From Platanthera guangdongensis (lineage: Eukaryota > Streptophyta > Magnoliopsida > Asparagales > Orchidaceae): a stretch of 64,000 nucleotides of DNA. Shown here in pieces: positions 11,562-22,925 of the stretch. The stretch spans positions 240,173,447 through 240,237,446 of the forward strand of contig CM077158.1 of the NCBI GenBank assembly GCA_039583875.1, given 5' to 3'. A program made the translations under genes and the position numbers. Every line of letters starts with the position of its first letter. The stretch's first letter is position 1. The notes beneath the pieces were generated by a model, which saw only the letters and a program-made list of their open reading frames with translations, had not been told where the DNA came from and did not search any database.

Positions 11562-12899
11562 TGAAAAAATTTGTGATAGCGAAAAATGGGACACTAGGCG
11601 TAGGAACACTCAACCACGCTGTGCTCAAGTAAGCCAAAACAACAAGAAGAGCAAGAGCTTTGTACTAATCAAAAAATCTCTTTACATAGCGAGGACATAC
11701 ATGACGAGACATGATTGCCAATGTATCTGATGGAACAAGAAAAATTACAAACTGAGAAATAAACCGCGGCCTCAAAGAGAAACCGTTGGCTCTGTAGCTA
11801 ATCGTTAAAGGAGTCCGCTGAAGCCGCCTGATCGCAAGACCGCAACAAGCCGCTCGTACTACCCGTTATTCCAGTGCTGCTGAAAAAATATAGCAGCTAA
11901 ACTGCAGGCCGCCTGACCGCGAGGTCGCCTAGCCGCCATAACACGCGGACTGCTGCCACCAAACTGAACAATCCGCTCCTATTTGAACAAGAAGTTGCAG
12001 AAGAGAAAACGCTTAGTCGCAAGCCGCGACCTGCTGAAAACCACTGGTTGATATCTGCAGAGTCAGCATTCAATCAGAACCAAACTCCTGGCTCTTCAGC
12101 ACTATCCGCACAACCTGCACAGCACAAACCAGTCAAACCTCTTCAAACTGCGTAGATAGAAAACTTTAACCGCAACAACTTTCCACGAGATGACTTATTG
12201 TTCACGTACTCAGTACCGTTGATGTGACAGGGGGTCCTATTTATAGGGGCGGAGAGGAGTGTGATCACTGCCCTGTCTAGTGCGCACAACAAGTGTATCC
12301 GCAAAAGCTGAGGATACACACCAGACCGCTGTGACTTAGCCAGGAGAGAGACCGCCAAGCCCAGCCAGAATTGAACACCAACCAGGCGTACTCAGCGAGT
12401 ACCACCCCAGTCCGCCCACTTGCGGACAATGCTCCAGACCGTAGAAAGCGAGCACGCAGTCAAGTCGCACAAGACAGTTGCTGCTGAGCTAGACGAATGA
12501 AGAAACCAACTCGCGTAGGACACACGACCTCCAGACATAAGCCGACCTGGACTTGGTCCAAATCCAGAGCAAGTCCACACCACCATACATCCCTGGTGCG
12601 AACACAACACTAGCAGAAACAACAACAGACGGTACAAGACCGGCGAACTCCAGAGCCAGCTGCTCAACCCAGAAACTGAGCGGATAACCATCCTATCTGC
12701 CAGAAACAACCTGGGAACCAAGCCGCTGAACACTGGCCTACCTATCAAGTCGCCAGCTCCGTCCGCTCAGATCGCCCGGTATGACCACCAAAACCGCCAG
12801 CAACAACAAGGCCAACCTGCCAGGCCACCACCCTCTATCCGCACAAGCCGTCGGGACAGTCCGCCTAGGTCACCCGCTTCCACTTCAAAAAATTCAACA
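11562..12899 (-). repeat. copia-2 3' LTR
   Basis: 1,338 bp. Begins TGAAAAAATTTGTGATAG and ends AATTCAACA on the plus strand. CTATAAATAGG on the element strand at about 12,237-12,247 is a good TATA box. Its partner is 17,161-18,521. Confidence 0.93.
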
Positions 12900-12909
12900 T
12901 TTCCCCTTG
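12900..12909 (-). promoter_or_regulatory. copia-2 polypurine tract
   Basis: CAAGGGGAAA on the element strand, immediately before the 3' LTR. Confidence 0.8.
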
Positions 12910-13139
12910 AAGTGGGAAGTGGAGACCAGCCCAAGCATTTCTCATAACTGAGTAAATGACCCCAATAGCCACCTGACCACCCTGCACAACCGCCCGCTGG
13001 AGGTCTTCCCAGGTCCACCCGCTGGGGATCCGCTGTCCCCATCGCTGCAACTCCCTGCCAACCCCAATCAGCTTAGCACAATCACCGATGACATGATCCC
13101 GGTCCTCAGGCACACACATGTCCAACCACCAGAGATCCC

Positions 13140-14494
13140 TCCAACACCTTCTCCCGAATGAAATGGTGCTCAATCTCAATGTGTTTGGTCCGCGCGTGAC
13201 AGACTGGATTATTAACCAGTTTTAGGGCACTCTCATTGTCATCGCGTAGCAGAGTAGGACCGCGGACTTTTTCATGGACGTCCTCTACTAGTCTCCTAAG
13301 CTAGATGGATTCCCGAGCTGCCAAGGTCAAAGACTTGTATTCTGCTTCCGTAGTAGAGACGGACACCTAATCTTGCTTCTTACTGTACCAAGAAATCCAT
13401 GTTGATCTACATATGAAGACATAACCGGAGGTTGACTTCCGTTCGTCTGAATCTCTCCCATAATCAACATCTGTATAACCGTGTATGTTGAAACTCGTGT
13501 CTCTCCAATAAGGGAGACCCATGTCAGAGGTGGCCTTCACATACTTCAAAATGCTCCTTGCCGCCATCAGATGAGGCTTCCTAGGTTATGCCATATATCG
13601 ACTTACTCGGCCTACATCATATGCAATGTCTGGCCTTGTAATCGTCAAATAGATAAGGCTTCCCACCAGAGCACGAAACCCCAGAGGATCTGGAAGTATT
13701 CTCCCCTTATCTCGTCAAAGCTTGATGCCAACCTCAAGAGGAGTAGAGCAACTCTTCCCTTCCCGTATGTCGAATCGTTGAACGATCCGATCCGCATAGC
13801 CCTTTTGGGAAATAAGTACGCCTTTCTCTTTCCTCTCAACCTCGAGTCCAAGGAAGTGATGGAGCTCACCTAAGTCCTTTATCTCGAATCGAATGGCTAG
13901 CTCTTTCCTGAGCATAGCCACCTTCTCCTCGGAGTTACTCGTGACGATCATATCGTCCACGTACAGCAGCACCAAGACCTGAAGCTCCCCCTTCTTCTCG
14001 ACAAACAAGCTCGAATCCGACTCAGAGGAAAAATAACCGTAGAATTGAAGATATTCTGCGATCTTCCCATACCATGCCCACGGAGCTTGCTTCAAGCCGT
14101 CAAGACCCTTCCTGAGCTTGCAGACGTATCCTGGATGATCTTCAGACACGTATCCAGGCGGCTGAACCATGAAGATGTCTTCATCGATCTCCTCGTAAAG
14201 AAAAGCATTCTTTACTTCTAACTGCCACATCTTCCAGCCCTGACAAGCTGCCAAAGCGATCACCACACGAACTGAAGTCATCTTCACTACAGGATTGAAC
14301 GTCTCTTCATAGTCTTCTCCATACTCCTGAGAAAAATCTCGAGATACAAGGCGAGCCTTGTACCGCTCTATGCTCCTATCTGCTTTCTTTTTTACCTTGT
14401 AGACCCACTTGCATGTCACAGGAGTAATTCCATCGACCATGGGCACAAAGTCCCAAGTCTCATTCTTCCTGAGGGCAGCCATCTCCTCATCCAT
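13140..14494 (-). pseudogene. copia-2 reverse transcriptase and RNase H
   Basis: A long intact RT frame (13,715-14,494; about 260 codons) starts MDEEMAALRKNETW and carries TCKWVYKVKK, YKARLVSRDFSQ, QLEVKNAFLYEEI, the catalytic LLYVDDMIV and HHFLGLEV. RNase H continues in other frames: YTDVDYGRDSDERKSTSGYVF in 13,367-13,567, and the terminal block with [14 protein letters not shown] near 13,145-13,230. Frameshifts and stops separate them. From about 13,140 to 12,910 the sequence no longer resembles copia pol. Confidence 0.9.
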
Positions 14495-14545
14495 GACATC
14501 TTCCCGCTCCTTGACCCCAGCAACGTCTTCAAATCTAGAAGACTC

Positions 14546-16140
14546 TCACTCATATAGAAGGCCTGCGAATAAACAAGAGACCAAGTTTACCGTGTTTCCT
14601 TCGCTATACCGAGCTGGTGGTTTGATGATCCTCTTTGATCTCAGAAGTGTCTGACCCTTGCTCACTACCTCAGCTGCTTCTTCTGAACCAGCTCCATTCT
14701 CAAGCAGACTTGGAGCAACGCTCCCCCTGCTTCCTGAACCAGAAGCCTCTGTACCGGAGCTAAAAGTACCTGGAGCTCTTGGTGATACAGGTAACTCCAC
14801 CAGAAGATCCTTAGTAGCCTCCCCCTGCTTGCCATCTGACTTGCTTTCCTGCCGCTCTACAGAGGTGCCACCTCCATATGATGTCAGCTCATCGAAGACC
14901 ATGTCTCTCGAAACCACGAACTTCTTCGTCACAGGGTCTTTACATTTCCACCCCTTCTTCCGTTCATCATAGCCTACAGAGACAAGCTTCCTTGCCTTTG
15001 CATCCAGCTTTGTCCTTAGAGCATCTGGGATGTGAACGTAGCAGGTAGATCCAAACACCTGAAGGTGTCCAACTCTAGGCTTCTCCTTGAACATCATCTA
15101 ATGAGGAGATTTCATGTTGATCGAACTCAAAGGCATCTGATTGATGACATAGGTGGCACAGGTCATTCCCTCCGCCTAGAAGGACCTTGGAATACCTTTA
15201 GCATGTGAAGCCAACACTTGCACGTTTTCATTAGATGACAGATCTTCCACTGTGCTGCTCTATTTTGTTGTGGAGTATGAGCATAAGTGAGCTCCCTTTG
15301 AATGTCATGCTTCATGCAAAAGGTTGAGAACTCAGCTGAAATAAACTCACCTTCATTGTTTGTTCTCAACTTCTTGATTCGCAGGTCAAGTCGGCCCTCC
15401 ACCAGCTCCTTGAACTCCGCAAATAATCAAAAAGCATCTGAATTCTCTTTCATAAAATGCACCCAAGTGTACCTAGTGTAGTCATCAATCAGGGCCAACA
15501 TATATCTGTTGCCTCTAAGGCTGGCTGTGACAGTCAGCCACATCAGATCACCATGTATACACTCCAATGGTGCTTTACATCTGGTTAACGACTTGTCAAA
15601 GGGAAGGAGATGAGCTTTTCTATATTGATGTCCTACGCACACATAACCGTCGTCGAAAGATGACAACTTAGGCAAGCCTTTCACAAGGCTCTTCACTGTC
15701 ATGGCTTTTAGCTTGTCCAAGCCAACATGTCTCAGCTGCTCATGCCAGATAGCAGCACTATCGTTGTCCCTCATCCGATCAATATAGGAACTTGTTGATA
15801 ACACAAATAAGTCCCTCACCCTTCTCCCTACATGAGCAACGTCATCCTTAACTGCTGACACGTTGCGAAGAAACTTCACTTCTGTTGGACTAAACAGAAT
15901 GTGATAGCATGTATCTACCACATTTGTCACAGAGAAGAGGTTCTTCTTTATGCCGGGTATGTGATAGACACTCCTTAACATGAGTGGACCCTTATCACTA
16001 CTCAAAGATACTATACCCTCCTTCTCTACTGCATGAACAAAATCATCAGAGGTTATGATAACTTCGTTACTTGAGAATGTCCGTATAGAGGAGAAATTTG
16101 ACTCATGCCCAGTGAGGTAATGACCACACCATGACTCCAC
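14546..16140 (-). pseudogene. copia-2 integrase
   Basis: Three frames. 15,427-16,140 has a pre-integrase WHEQLRHVGLDKLKAM block and ECIHGDLMW, with an IDDYTRYTWVHF core. 15,163-15,402 has the second catalytic region as RTNNEGEF, where RTDNGGEF is expected, so the catalytic Asp is changed to Asn. 14,546-15,097 has HLQVFGSTCYVHIP, VGYDERKKGW and the long Ser/Gly linker to RT. The protease region upstream reads IVESWCGHYL, so the usual Asp-Ser-Gly is missing. The copy cannot encode active integrase or protease. Confidence 0.88.
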
Positions 16141-16193
16141 GATCCAGTCATCTTAGTAGTCAACGGTGGACAAGGCCCGGACACATGTGCCGG

Positions 16194-17089
16194 TCATAAA
16201 TGCTCCTCCCCATCCGACTTCCTTAGTACTGGACTCAGCTTCCTCCCCGTCTGCAACATGTCCATGCTGCAGTTTGACTTTACAATCTCTTCTGAAATGT
16301 TCAGGCTGATTGCATATATAGCACTTAAGCCGCTCCTTCTTCTTCCAATCTCGCTTAGGAGCAACACTCTCCTCTTGCAGATATGAAGAAGAAGGTTCCT
16401 CTCCAGCATCAGACTTCTTCTTCTTCTCCCATCTCTTATTCTTACCTGAAAAAAGAACCTCACTGCCTCCTTCTTAGACAGTGACTCCATTCATCTACCT
16501 TGTCAAGCTCTCCTGCGAAGCTAGTAGGTTCTCCAGCTCCAGCAATGATGACTGTGTGGCCTAACCTTGAACGTAAGTGACGAATGCCACATACTCCTTC
16601 CACAAGCTACGAATTATGTGCCTCTTCAGCTTTGCCTCAGAAATAGGCTCATCAGGGTATAGTGCTAAAATCTCAGCGCACAAGTTCTTCATTTTCAAGA
16701 AGAACGTTGAGATAGACAAATCACCTTGAGTGGCGCTTGCCAACTCATTCTAAAGAAATTGTAGCCATACTATATTCTTCCCGTTGAACAACCCATCAAG
16801 GGAAGTCCAAATTTCCGCAACAGAGTGACATCTGATGATGCAGTCAAAGAGTTTTGATGAGATAACCCTCTTGAGAACAAACTCTGCTTTTGTGTGTCTT
16901 TCTCCAAGTTCTTATTGCTTCAGCACCAGAAGCAGCAGTAACCTCCTGTCTTTCTTCTCTACTGCCGACATCCCAAAGGTCCTCACCCAAACGATAACTC
17001 TCCATACACGACTTGCATTTTTTGAAATTAGTTATGGTAAGGAGCTCAATTCCGAGACCTCTTGCAAAATCACCTTCCATTGCAGTCAC
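16194..17089 (-). pseudogene. copia-2 gag with intact CCHC knuckle
   Basis: Gag starts at 17,089 with a block around ITNFKKCKSCMESYRLGEDLW (the copia gag N-terminus), is broken by stops near 16,840 and 16,560, and continues with the SISTFFLKMKNL helix. An intact CX2CX4HX4C knuckle (CYICNQPEHFRRDC) is encoded at 16,282-16,323 in a different frame from the flanking open frames. Frameshifted. Confidence 0.82.
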
Positions 17090-17149
17090 CTTGGAAGACT
17101 AGACTATCAGAAGCAAACTGAAGGTTGATCACCGCTCAGCCTCTGATCC

Positions 17150-17160
17150 CTCTGATACCA
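17150..17160 (-). promoter_or_regulatory. copia-2 primer binding site
   Basis: TGGTATCAGAG on the element strand, touching the 5' LTR. Confidence 0.93.
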
Positions 17161-18521
17161 TAAAAATTTTTGTGATAGCAGAAAACGGGACACTAAGCGT
17201 AGGAACACTCAACCACACTGAGCCTAAGCAAGGCAAAATAACAAGAAGAGCAAGAGTCTTGTACTAATAAAAAAATCTCTCTACACAGCGAGACATACAT
17301 GACAAGTCATGATTGCCAATGTATCCGATGGAGCAAGAAAAATTACAAATTAAGAAACAAACTGCGTGGCCTCAAAGAGAAACCGTCGGCTCTGTTGCTA
17401 ATCGCTAAAGTAGTTCGCTGAAGCCGCCTGGTCGCAAGACCGCAACAAGCTGCACAGACTACCCATTATTCCAGTGTTGCTGAAGAACTCTAGCCGTTGA
17501 ACTGCAGGCCACCTGACCGCGAGGTCGCCTAGATGTCAAAACACACAGACTGGTGCTAACGAACTGAACAAGCCGCCTAGAGGCGGACAACTTATTTGAA
17601 CAAGGAAGAAGTTGCAGAAGAGAAACCGTTTAGTCGCATGCTGAAAACCACTGGTTGATATCTTCAGAGTCCGCACTCAGTCAGAACCAAACTCCTGGCT
17701 CTTCATCACTATTCGCACAACCTGTACAACACAAATCGGTCAAACCACTTCAAATCGCGGATAGAAAACCGTAACCGCAGTAACTTTCTGCGAGCTGACT
17801 TACTGTTCACTCGATACTATTGATGTGACGGAGGGTCCTATTTATAGGAGCAGAGAGGAGTGTGATCACCTCCCTAGACAATAGGATAACTGCCTTGTCT
17901 AGTGCGAACAACAAGTGTATCCGCAAAAGCTGCGAATACACACCAGACCGCTACGACTTAGCCAGGAGAGAGACCGCCAAGCCTAGCCAGACTAGAACAC
18001 CAACCAGGCAGATTCAGCGAGTACCACCCCAGTCTGCCCACTTGCAGACAAAGTTTCAGAGTGCTGAAAGCGAGCTCGCAGTCAAGTCACACAAGATAGC
18101 CGCTGCTGAGCTAGGCGAATGAAGAAACCAACTCACACAGGCTGCGCGACCTCCAGAATTAATCCGACCTGGACTTGGTCCAAATCCAGACCAAGTCCAC
18201 ACCACCATACATCCCTGGTGTAAACACAGCACCAGCGAAAACAACACAAGGCCGCACAAGACCGGCGAACTCCAGAGCCAGCTGCTCAGCCCAACATCTG
18301 AGCAGATAACCATTCTATCCGCCAGAAACAACCTGGGAACCAAGCCGCAGAAGACTGGATGACCAATCAAGTCGCCAGCTCTGTCCGCTCAGACCACCCG
18401 GTTTGACCACCAAAACCACCAGCAATAACAAGGCCAACCTGCCAGGCCGACACCCTCTATCCGCACAAGCCGTCAGGACAGTCCGCCCAGGTCACCCACT
18501 TCCACTTCAAAAATTTCAGCA
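17161..18521 (-). repeat. copia-2 5' LTR
   Basis: 1,361 bp, colinear with 11,562-12,899. CTATAAATAGG on the element strand at about 17,836-17,848 is the probable promoter. The first bases read TA rather than TG on the plus strand, one change at the inner end. Confidence 0.93.
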
Positions 18522-19613
18522 GTCCTCACCTGACATCCGTTCCACACCCACAAACGCCAAGCTATCTGTTACTTGGCAGGTACGCTCGACGCACGCACAT
18601 GGTTCTTGTTCAGCCTGACGATCAGCGTTTGCATGACAAAGATGTCCTCTCTTACCTTTAAAGCATATATATTTCAGAGCAGCTTCCTCGGGCCAGGTCA
18701 GGCCTTGCATGCCTGTTTGTAGAGCGGCTACGACGTATAGCTCAGCGCCTCGCTTCAGCACCATTATCCCTTCCTCCACGAAGGCAATGCGGGTACAAGA
18801 GTCCGTGAGATTCCTCTGGAGGGCATCTATCTCCAAGGAGTTCTATGGCAATGAGGAAAGACAATTAGCCATGATAAACAGGTGAATTGCAGAAAATTAT
18901 TTTTAGTGAGTACATGCGGCCGAGTCTCTCTGAGTGTCTGCATCATCTTGCTTGTCATCTCTCTTCCTCTTTTTCTCTAACCGTTGAGCGGAGTCTACAT
19001 GAGTGGCACAGTGGACGACTTTTCCTTTTGGGCTCGCCTTCAGGTCCCCGAACTCTTCTTCAAACTGGTCGTCATCGATCTCCTCACCGTCGCCCCATCA
19101 CCGTCAGTATCTTTTTTCTGATTGCACCGACTCCGCGGGTTTCCCAGATGAAAATTCTCTTCGACTGGCCTCTTCCCGTAATATTTGTTGGTGAATGGGT
19201 CCGGATCTGTCCGGGCAATGTGCTTCTTTATGACATCGGGCGCGGTCTCTGTCAGAATCTCTGCGTTCTTCACGGGTGGGGCAACATCTAGGGAAGTGTT
19301 TCGTTTGCGAGTTTTTGGTTTTGGGGATACAACTATACAAGCCCTTTTGCCTTTTGAGAAGTGCTAAAAGATTTGGTTCGAATTTCGTTGATTGCGGGAA
19401 TGTTGTGTGAATATCTACCCAGATCTTGGTGTTTATCCATATGGTTGACAAGATTGGAGACGTAGGAATCGAAACGCCTCTTTTCTCTATGGGCTTCTTC
19501 GAGGATGACAGCGCTTTCTGCGGAGAGCTTCCAGGAAATTTGGAAGAATTTTTCGGTGTGTTAGGGTTTGACTTTCTCCTAGCTTCTAGGTCGAGGCCCA
19601 TTTTGCTGAGCAT
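18522..19613 (-). pseudogene. 5' exons of the unrecognised minus-strand gene or antisense ORF
   Basis: Minus-strand coding-like blocks separated by intron-like sequence. (1) 19,613 down to about 19,440: a Lys/Ser/Pro-rich start, MLSKMGLDLEARRKSNPN. (2) About 19,272 (after CTTCCCTAG) to 18,913: an acidic/basic segment with KKHIARTDPDPFTNKYY and, after a one-base frame change, IDDDQFEEEFGD and RLEKKRKRDDKQDD. (3) From about 18,846 (after TTGCCATAG) to 18,522: starts NSLEIDALQRNL, with VLKRGAELYVVAAL and TWPEEAALKY. No domain is recognised. The charged segments suggest a nuclear or nucleic-acid-binding protein, but that is inference. Alternatively it is the antisense ORF of a Tat-type gypsy whose integrase lies at 3,700-4,714. 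Exon phases do not all agree, so it is probably decayed. Confidence 0.4.
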
Positions 19614-19781
19614 AGATTCATTCAGACTTGTACAACCCCATATCCAGTGAGTAGTGGGGGATATGAGTCAGCAGTCCGAGTCCCAGACGATTCGGGAGGA
19701 GGGGAGAACTCAATGGCCTCCTCAGCTCGCCCTGGTGGGGTAGAACAAGTGAGGGGCGAGTAGGGTTGGTCTGCCCGCACT

Positions 19782-21832
19782 TGTAACGCCCCAAAACTCA
19801 AAAGAGCGACGGGAGGCGTTTCGAGCCAAGTTTGGAATTTGGCAGGGGTCACGCAGCCAACAAGGCCTGAGACACGGGCGTGTCCCAGGCCGTGTCCTTC
19901 ACGGGATGAAGACGGGCCGTGGCGGGGGTGATAAACGGGTCAGCACACGAGCCGTGTCGGGTAGACACGGGCGTGTCAAAATGCGACACGGGCGTGTCGA
20001 CTACCCGTATCCCTTTCGGGCGTTTTCGGTCCTGTGTCGTTGGAGGAACACGACACACTACACGGGCGTGTACTGTATGACACGGGCGTGTCAAGTTTGA
20101 CACGGGCGTGTCAAGTTTGACACAGGCGTGTCAAGTTTGACACGGGCGTGTCGGGTGCCCGTGTTCTTTTCGGGACGCGTCGGTTTCGACGGCGAATGGG
20201 GAATACGGCCCTGGACACGGGCATGTCACAGGCCGTGTTCGGCCCAGATTTTGGATTTCAAGTCCGGATCGTGGTCGTCTGTTTCCTTATTTTGGGATCC
20301 GACGGCTGGAGGTTGTTCCTGCTGGGTTATACCCGGGAATAGGGTTTCAAAGCCTTCATTTCTCTTACTCAATCTCTTTCTAAAGTTCTAGAGAGAGGAG
20401 AGAGCAAGGAAGAAGAAGGATGCTAGATCCGGTCACCGACGGGGCTTCAAAGCTCCAAATCGCAAGCCGACTTCGGAATCTACGGAGGCGAGGACAATGC
20501 GGTGCTTTTCATCCGCATAGATTTCCATGACGCCAAGGAAAAATGCTAGAGTAACGATTCTCATCCTAGGACATGTGAAGTCCTCTTTTCCTTTGCATAG
20601 TAAGTTCGCTCTCGCGAGTTTGCGGTGAGTTTGAGGCGTTCCTTCGGGTAGACATGAATAGTCCCCGTTCTGTACATGTAGATTCCGTAATCGAGAACGG
20701 ACATAGGCATGATATGCGAAGCCTACCCGGACAAGTTGGTCTGGATCGGTGATGTTGCATTGCATGAATGGCCGGAGAAGACTTCGCGCGAATGGTAGTT
20801 TTTCGGGTTTTCTACGCGGTAGATTGCAACAAGGAGCCTTGGGGACTAACTCCAAGCTGCACTCGGAAAACTGGGCAGATTCGTGATTCTGCCAACATGG
20901 TGGCCTGGGAGTCAACTTAAACATAACCGGGTTATGTGAAGTGTGTGATGGAAACGGGAGTCGAGGAGGTTTGATCCGCGCATATGGCTTAAATCGACGT
21001 TGCGGTGTGAGCAATGGGTCAGGCAGAACCGTACCCTCTCTATGGCGTTCGGTGGGAGCCGTTGGCATAGATGGAGGGTATTCGGCGGTCTATGTCTTAA
21101 ATTGACGTGACCCATGCCGGGAAGACAAAAATGCTCGCAAGATTGGCCGTCCAAGTGGCGGTGGTGAGACCGAAATATCTATGGCTTAAATTGATGTGAT
21201 GTTGACCTGGTTCACCAAGAATGTGCCCTGAGAGCATGGGGTGTGTGGCCGCGCGTGCCCACTCCTGTGATGAAGTGTTTACACTATATTGCTTGGTTAT
21301 GCTAACAAAGTTCAGGGAAAGGAGCATCGCCTCCCCGAGTTTGGGGGCAAGATCGTTATAATTTTGTCAGCATAGCTGACCGTTGCTTTTGTTTGCCACA
21401 ATTACGGTGGATTGTTGCTTGCAGGTGCTGCGAAGACAAGTGGTAAATAGCGGGCAAAAGCCCATGTTGCTGAGCCGGCCCTCGAAGGCCTAATTTTGAG
21501 TGTTTACTTGCATTATTCATGTGTGACTGGCATGCGTGCCGTGGTATGAAAAACACTGTAATTTGAGTAAACAATTGTAAGGCCTTAAGGCCATTATACT
21601 TGTGTATTGTGCGTACATTCCTATTGAGTTTTGTAGTGGACATTCATTCTTATGCTGGGTTATTTGTTTTGCAACTTTTAAATTGCTTCCTCTAGAATGT
21701 ACTCTGTGTAGGACGTTGATTCTTAGTTGGATGGTTTCCATTGAGTAACCTCCCAGTCTGTCTGTGGTATGTGGCGTCGGGCCCCGGCCGGACCTACTGC
21801 TATATGCTATGCGACAGATAGGGGGTGTTACA
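19782..21832 (+). repeat. GYP-1 5' LTR
   Basis: 2,051 bp. Starts TGTAACGCCCC and ends GGGGGTGTTACA. Between about 19,865 and 20,240 the U3 part carries many copies of the dyad GACACGGGCGTGTC. It contains a start codon at 20,527 followed by eight codons (MTPRKNAR) and GTAACG, homologous to the GYP-2 mini-exon. Confidence 0.93.
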
Positions 21833-21835
21833 ATT

Positions 21836-21846
21836 TGGTATCAGAC
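21836..21846 (+). promoter_or_regulatory. GYP-1 primer binding site
   Basis: TGGTATCAGAC, three bases after the LTR end; complementary to initiator Met tRNA. Confidence 0.9.
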
Positions 21847-22055
21847 TACTGGTTTCGGTCAACTTAAATAAATTCGTGGGCGAATTCTTTTTAGGGCTGG
21901 TGAGCACATGTGTGTGCGTCATCATTATAACATCAAAAAAACCCATGAATGTCCACTTAGGAATGAAAATACACGTGTTTGAGGAAACTGCGTGTTACTG
22001 TAATTGCTGTTTGCAATTTTGTTTGGTCGTTTAACGGTGTTTTGTACAACTATAG

Positions 22056-22860
22056 GTGACCAGGAGTGGTGCAGGGCCGTCAGAACAACCGATTTCTGAG
22101 GATTTTAGTGCACCTAGTGACGTGCCTGCAACCCTTCCCTCCACTGAAAGCATAAGAATGGTGGTGGAAGCAGTGTTCACTGCGATTGGTGCACAAAATG
22201 AAAGACGTGTGCAGTCCTCTATTTTTGAGGTAACTCCAACGCCGGGTGGTGTGATGGAGCAAACATCATTTATAGGACCTTTGGGTCAGCAGTTGAACAT
22301 GCTTTTAGTGCAGGGTACACACTCAGTTGAGGAATATTTGTAAGCATTTCTGATGATAAGACGCTACCCGGGCTCTGAAGTGGAGAGCGAGCAGTCGATG
22401 GTCGATACTGCAAAGTTTGTATACCAAAGGAGGAGGAACAAGAAGTCTAAAATGTCTACTGGTCAGGCTCCATATGGATGTTTTAAGTGTGGCAAGGAAG
22501 GACACTTTGCCCAAGATTGTCGGAATGGTGCTCAGAAGTTAAAGAAAGCTATGTCAGGAGCAGGTATAGGACAAAGTGCCAGAGATCTGAATTGAATCCA
22601 AGGAAGCAAAGACTTGGATATGCAGAAGACGGAGTTCAAAATGCCGAACTCCTCAAAATCTGCGTACCGTAGGTGGTATAAGAAGGCTAGGACTTCGGGT
22701 CTAGCTCCTTCTTCTGGTGCTTCTGGGGAGACTATGGGTCGAACCCCGGGCGCATGCTTTAATGGTGGAAAGTCGGGGCACTTTGCCCGAGACTGCTGGA
22801 GCGGACGTCCCAAGTCTGAGAAGAAGCACGCTATCGTGATGAAAGGTACGACTTAAAGTT
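22056..22860 (+). pseudogene. GYP-1 gag, rearranged
   Basis: The frame begins at a GTG directly after an AG (22,054-22,055) with VTRSGAGPSEQ, homologous to GYP-2 gag. Most of the capsid region is deleted. Two zinc knuckles are visible: CFKCGKEGHFAQDC (about 22,479-22,520, complete) and CFNGGKSGHFARDC (about 22,758-22,799, second Cys lost). GYP-2 has one at this position, so part of gag is duplicated or recombined. It ends before an intron-like interval, 22,846-22,925, matching the GYP-2 intron. Confidence 0.78.
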
Positions 22861-22925
22861 ATAGCAGTTTAGCTTTAAATACTTGTTGCCCTTGTGCATG
22901 TTAGCTTAGAACTGCTTGTGTTAAG

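Larger units (their letters stand above)
11562..18521 (-). mobile_element. copia-2: full-length Ty1/copia element, target duplication GTCCT
   Basis: A 6.96-kb minus-strand element with unusually long LTRs for copia (about 1.34 and 1.36 kb). GTCCT at 11,557-11,561 is repeated at 18,522-18,526. PBS and PPT abut the expected LTRs. The interior holds gag, zinc knuckle, protease relic, integrase, RT and RNase H. A truncated relative (copia-4) lies at 56,384-59,182 in the opposite orientation. It is inserted in the unrecognised minus-strand gene, between its 3' and 5' exons. Confidence 0.95.
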
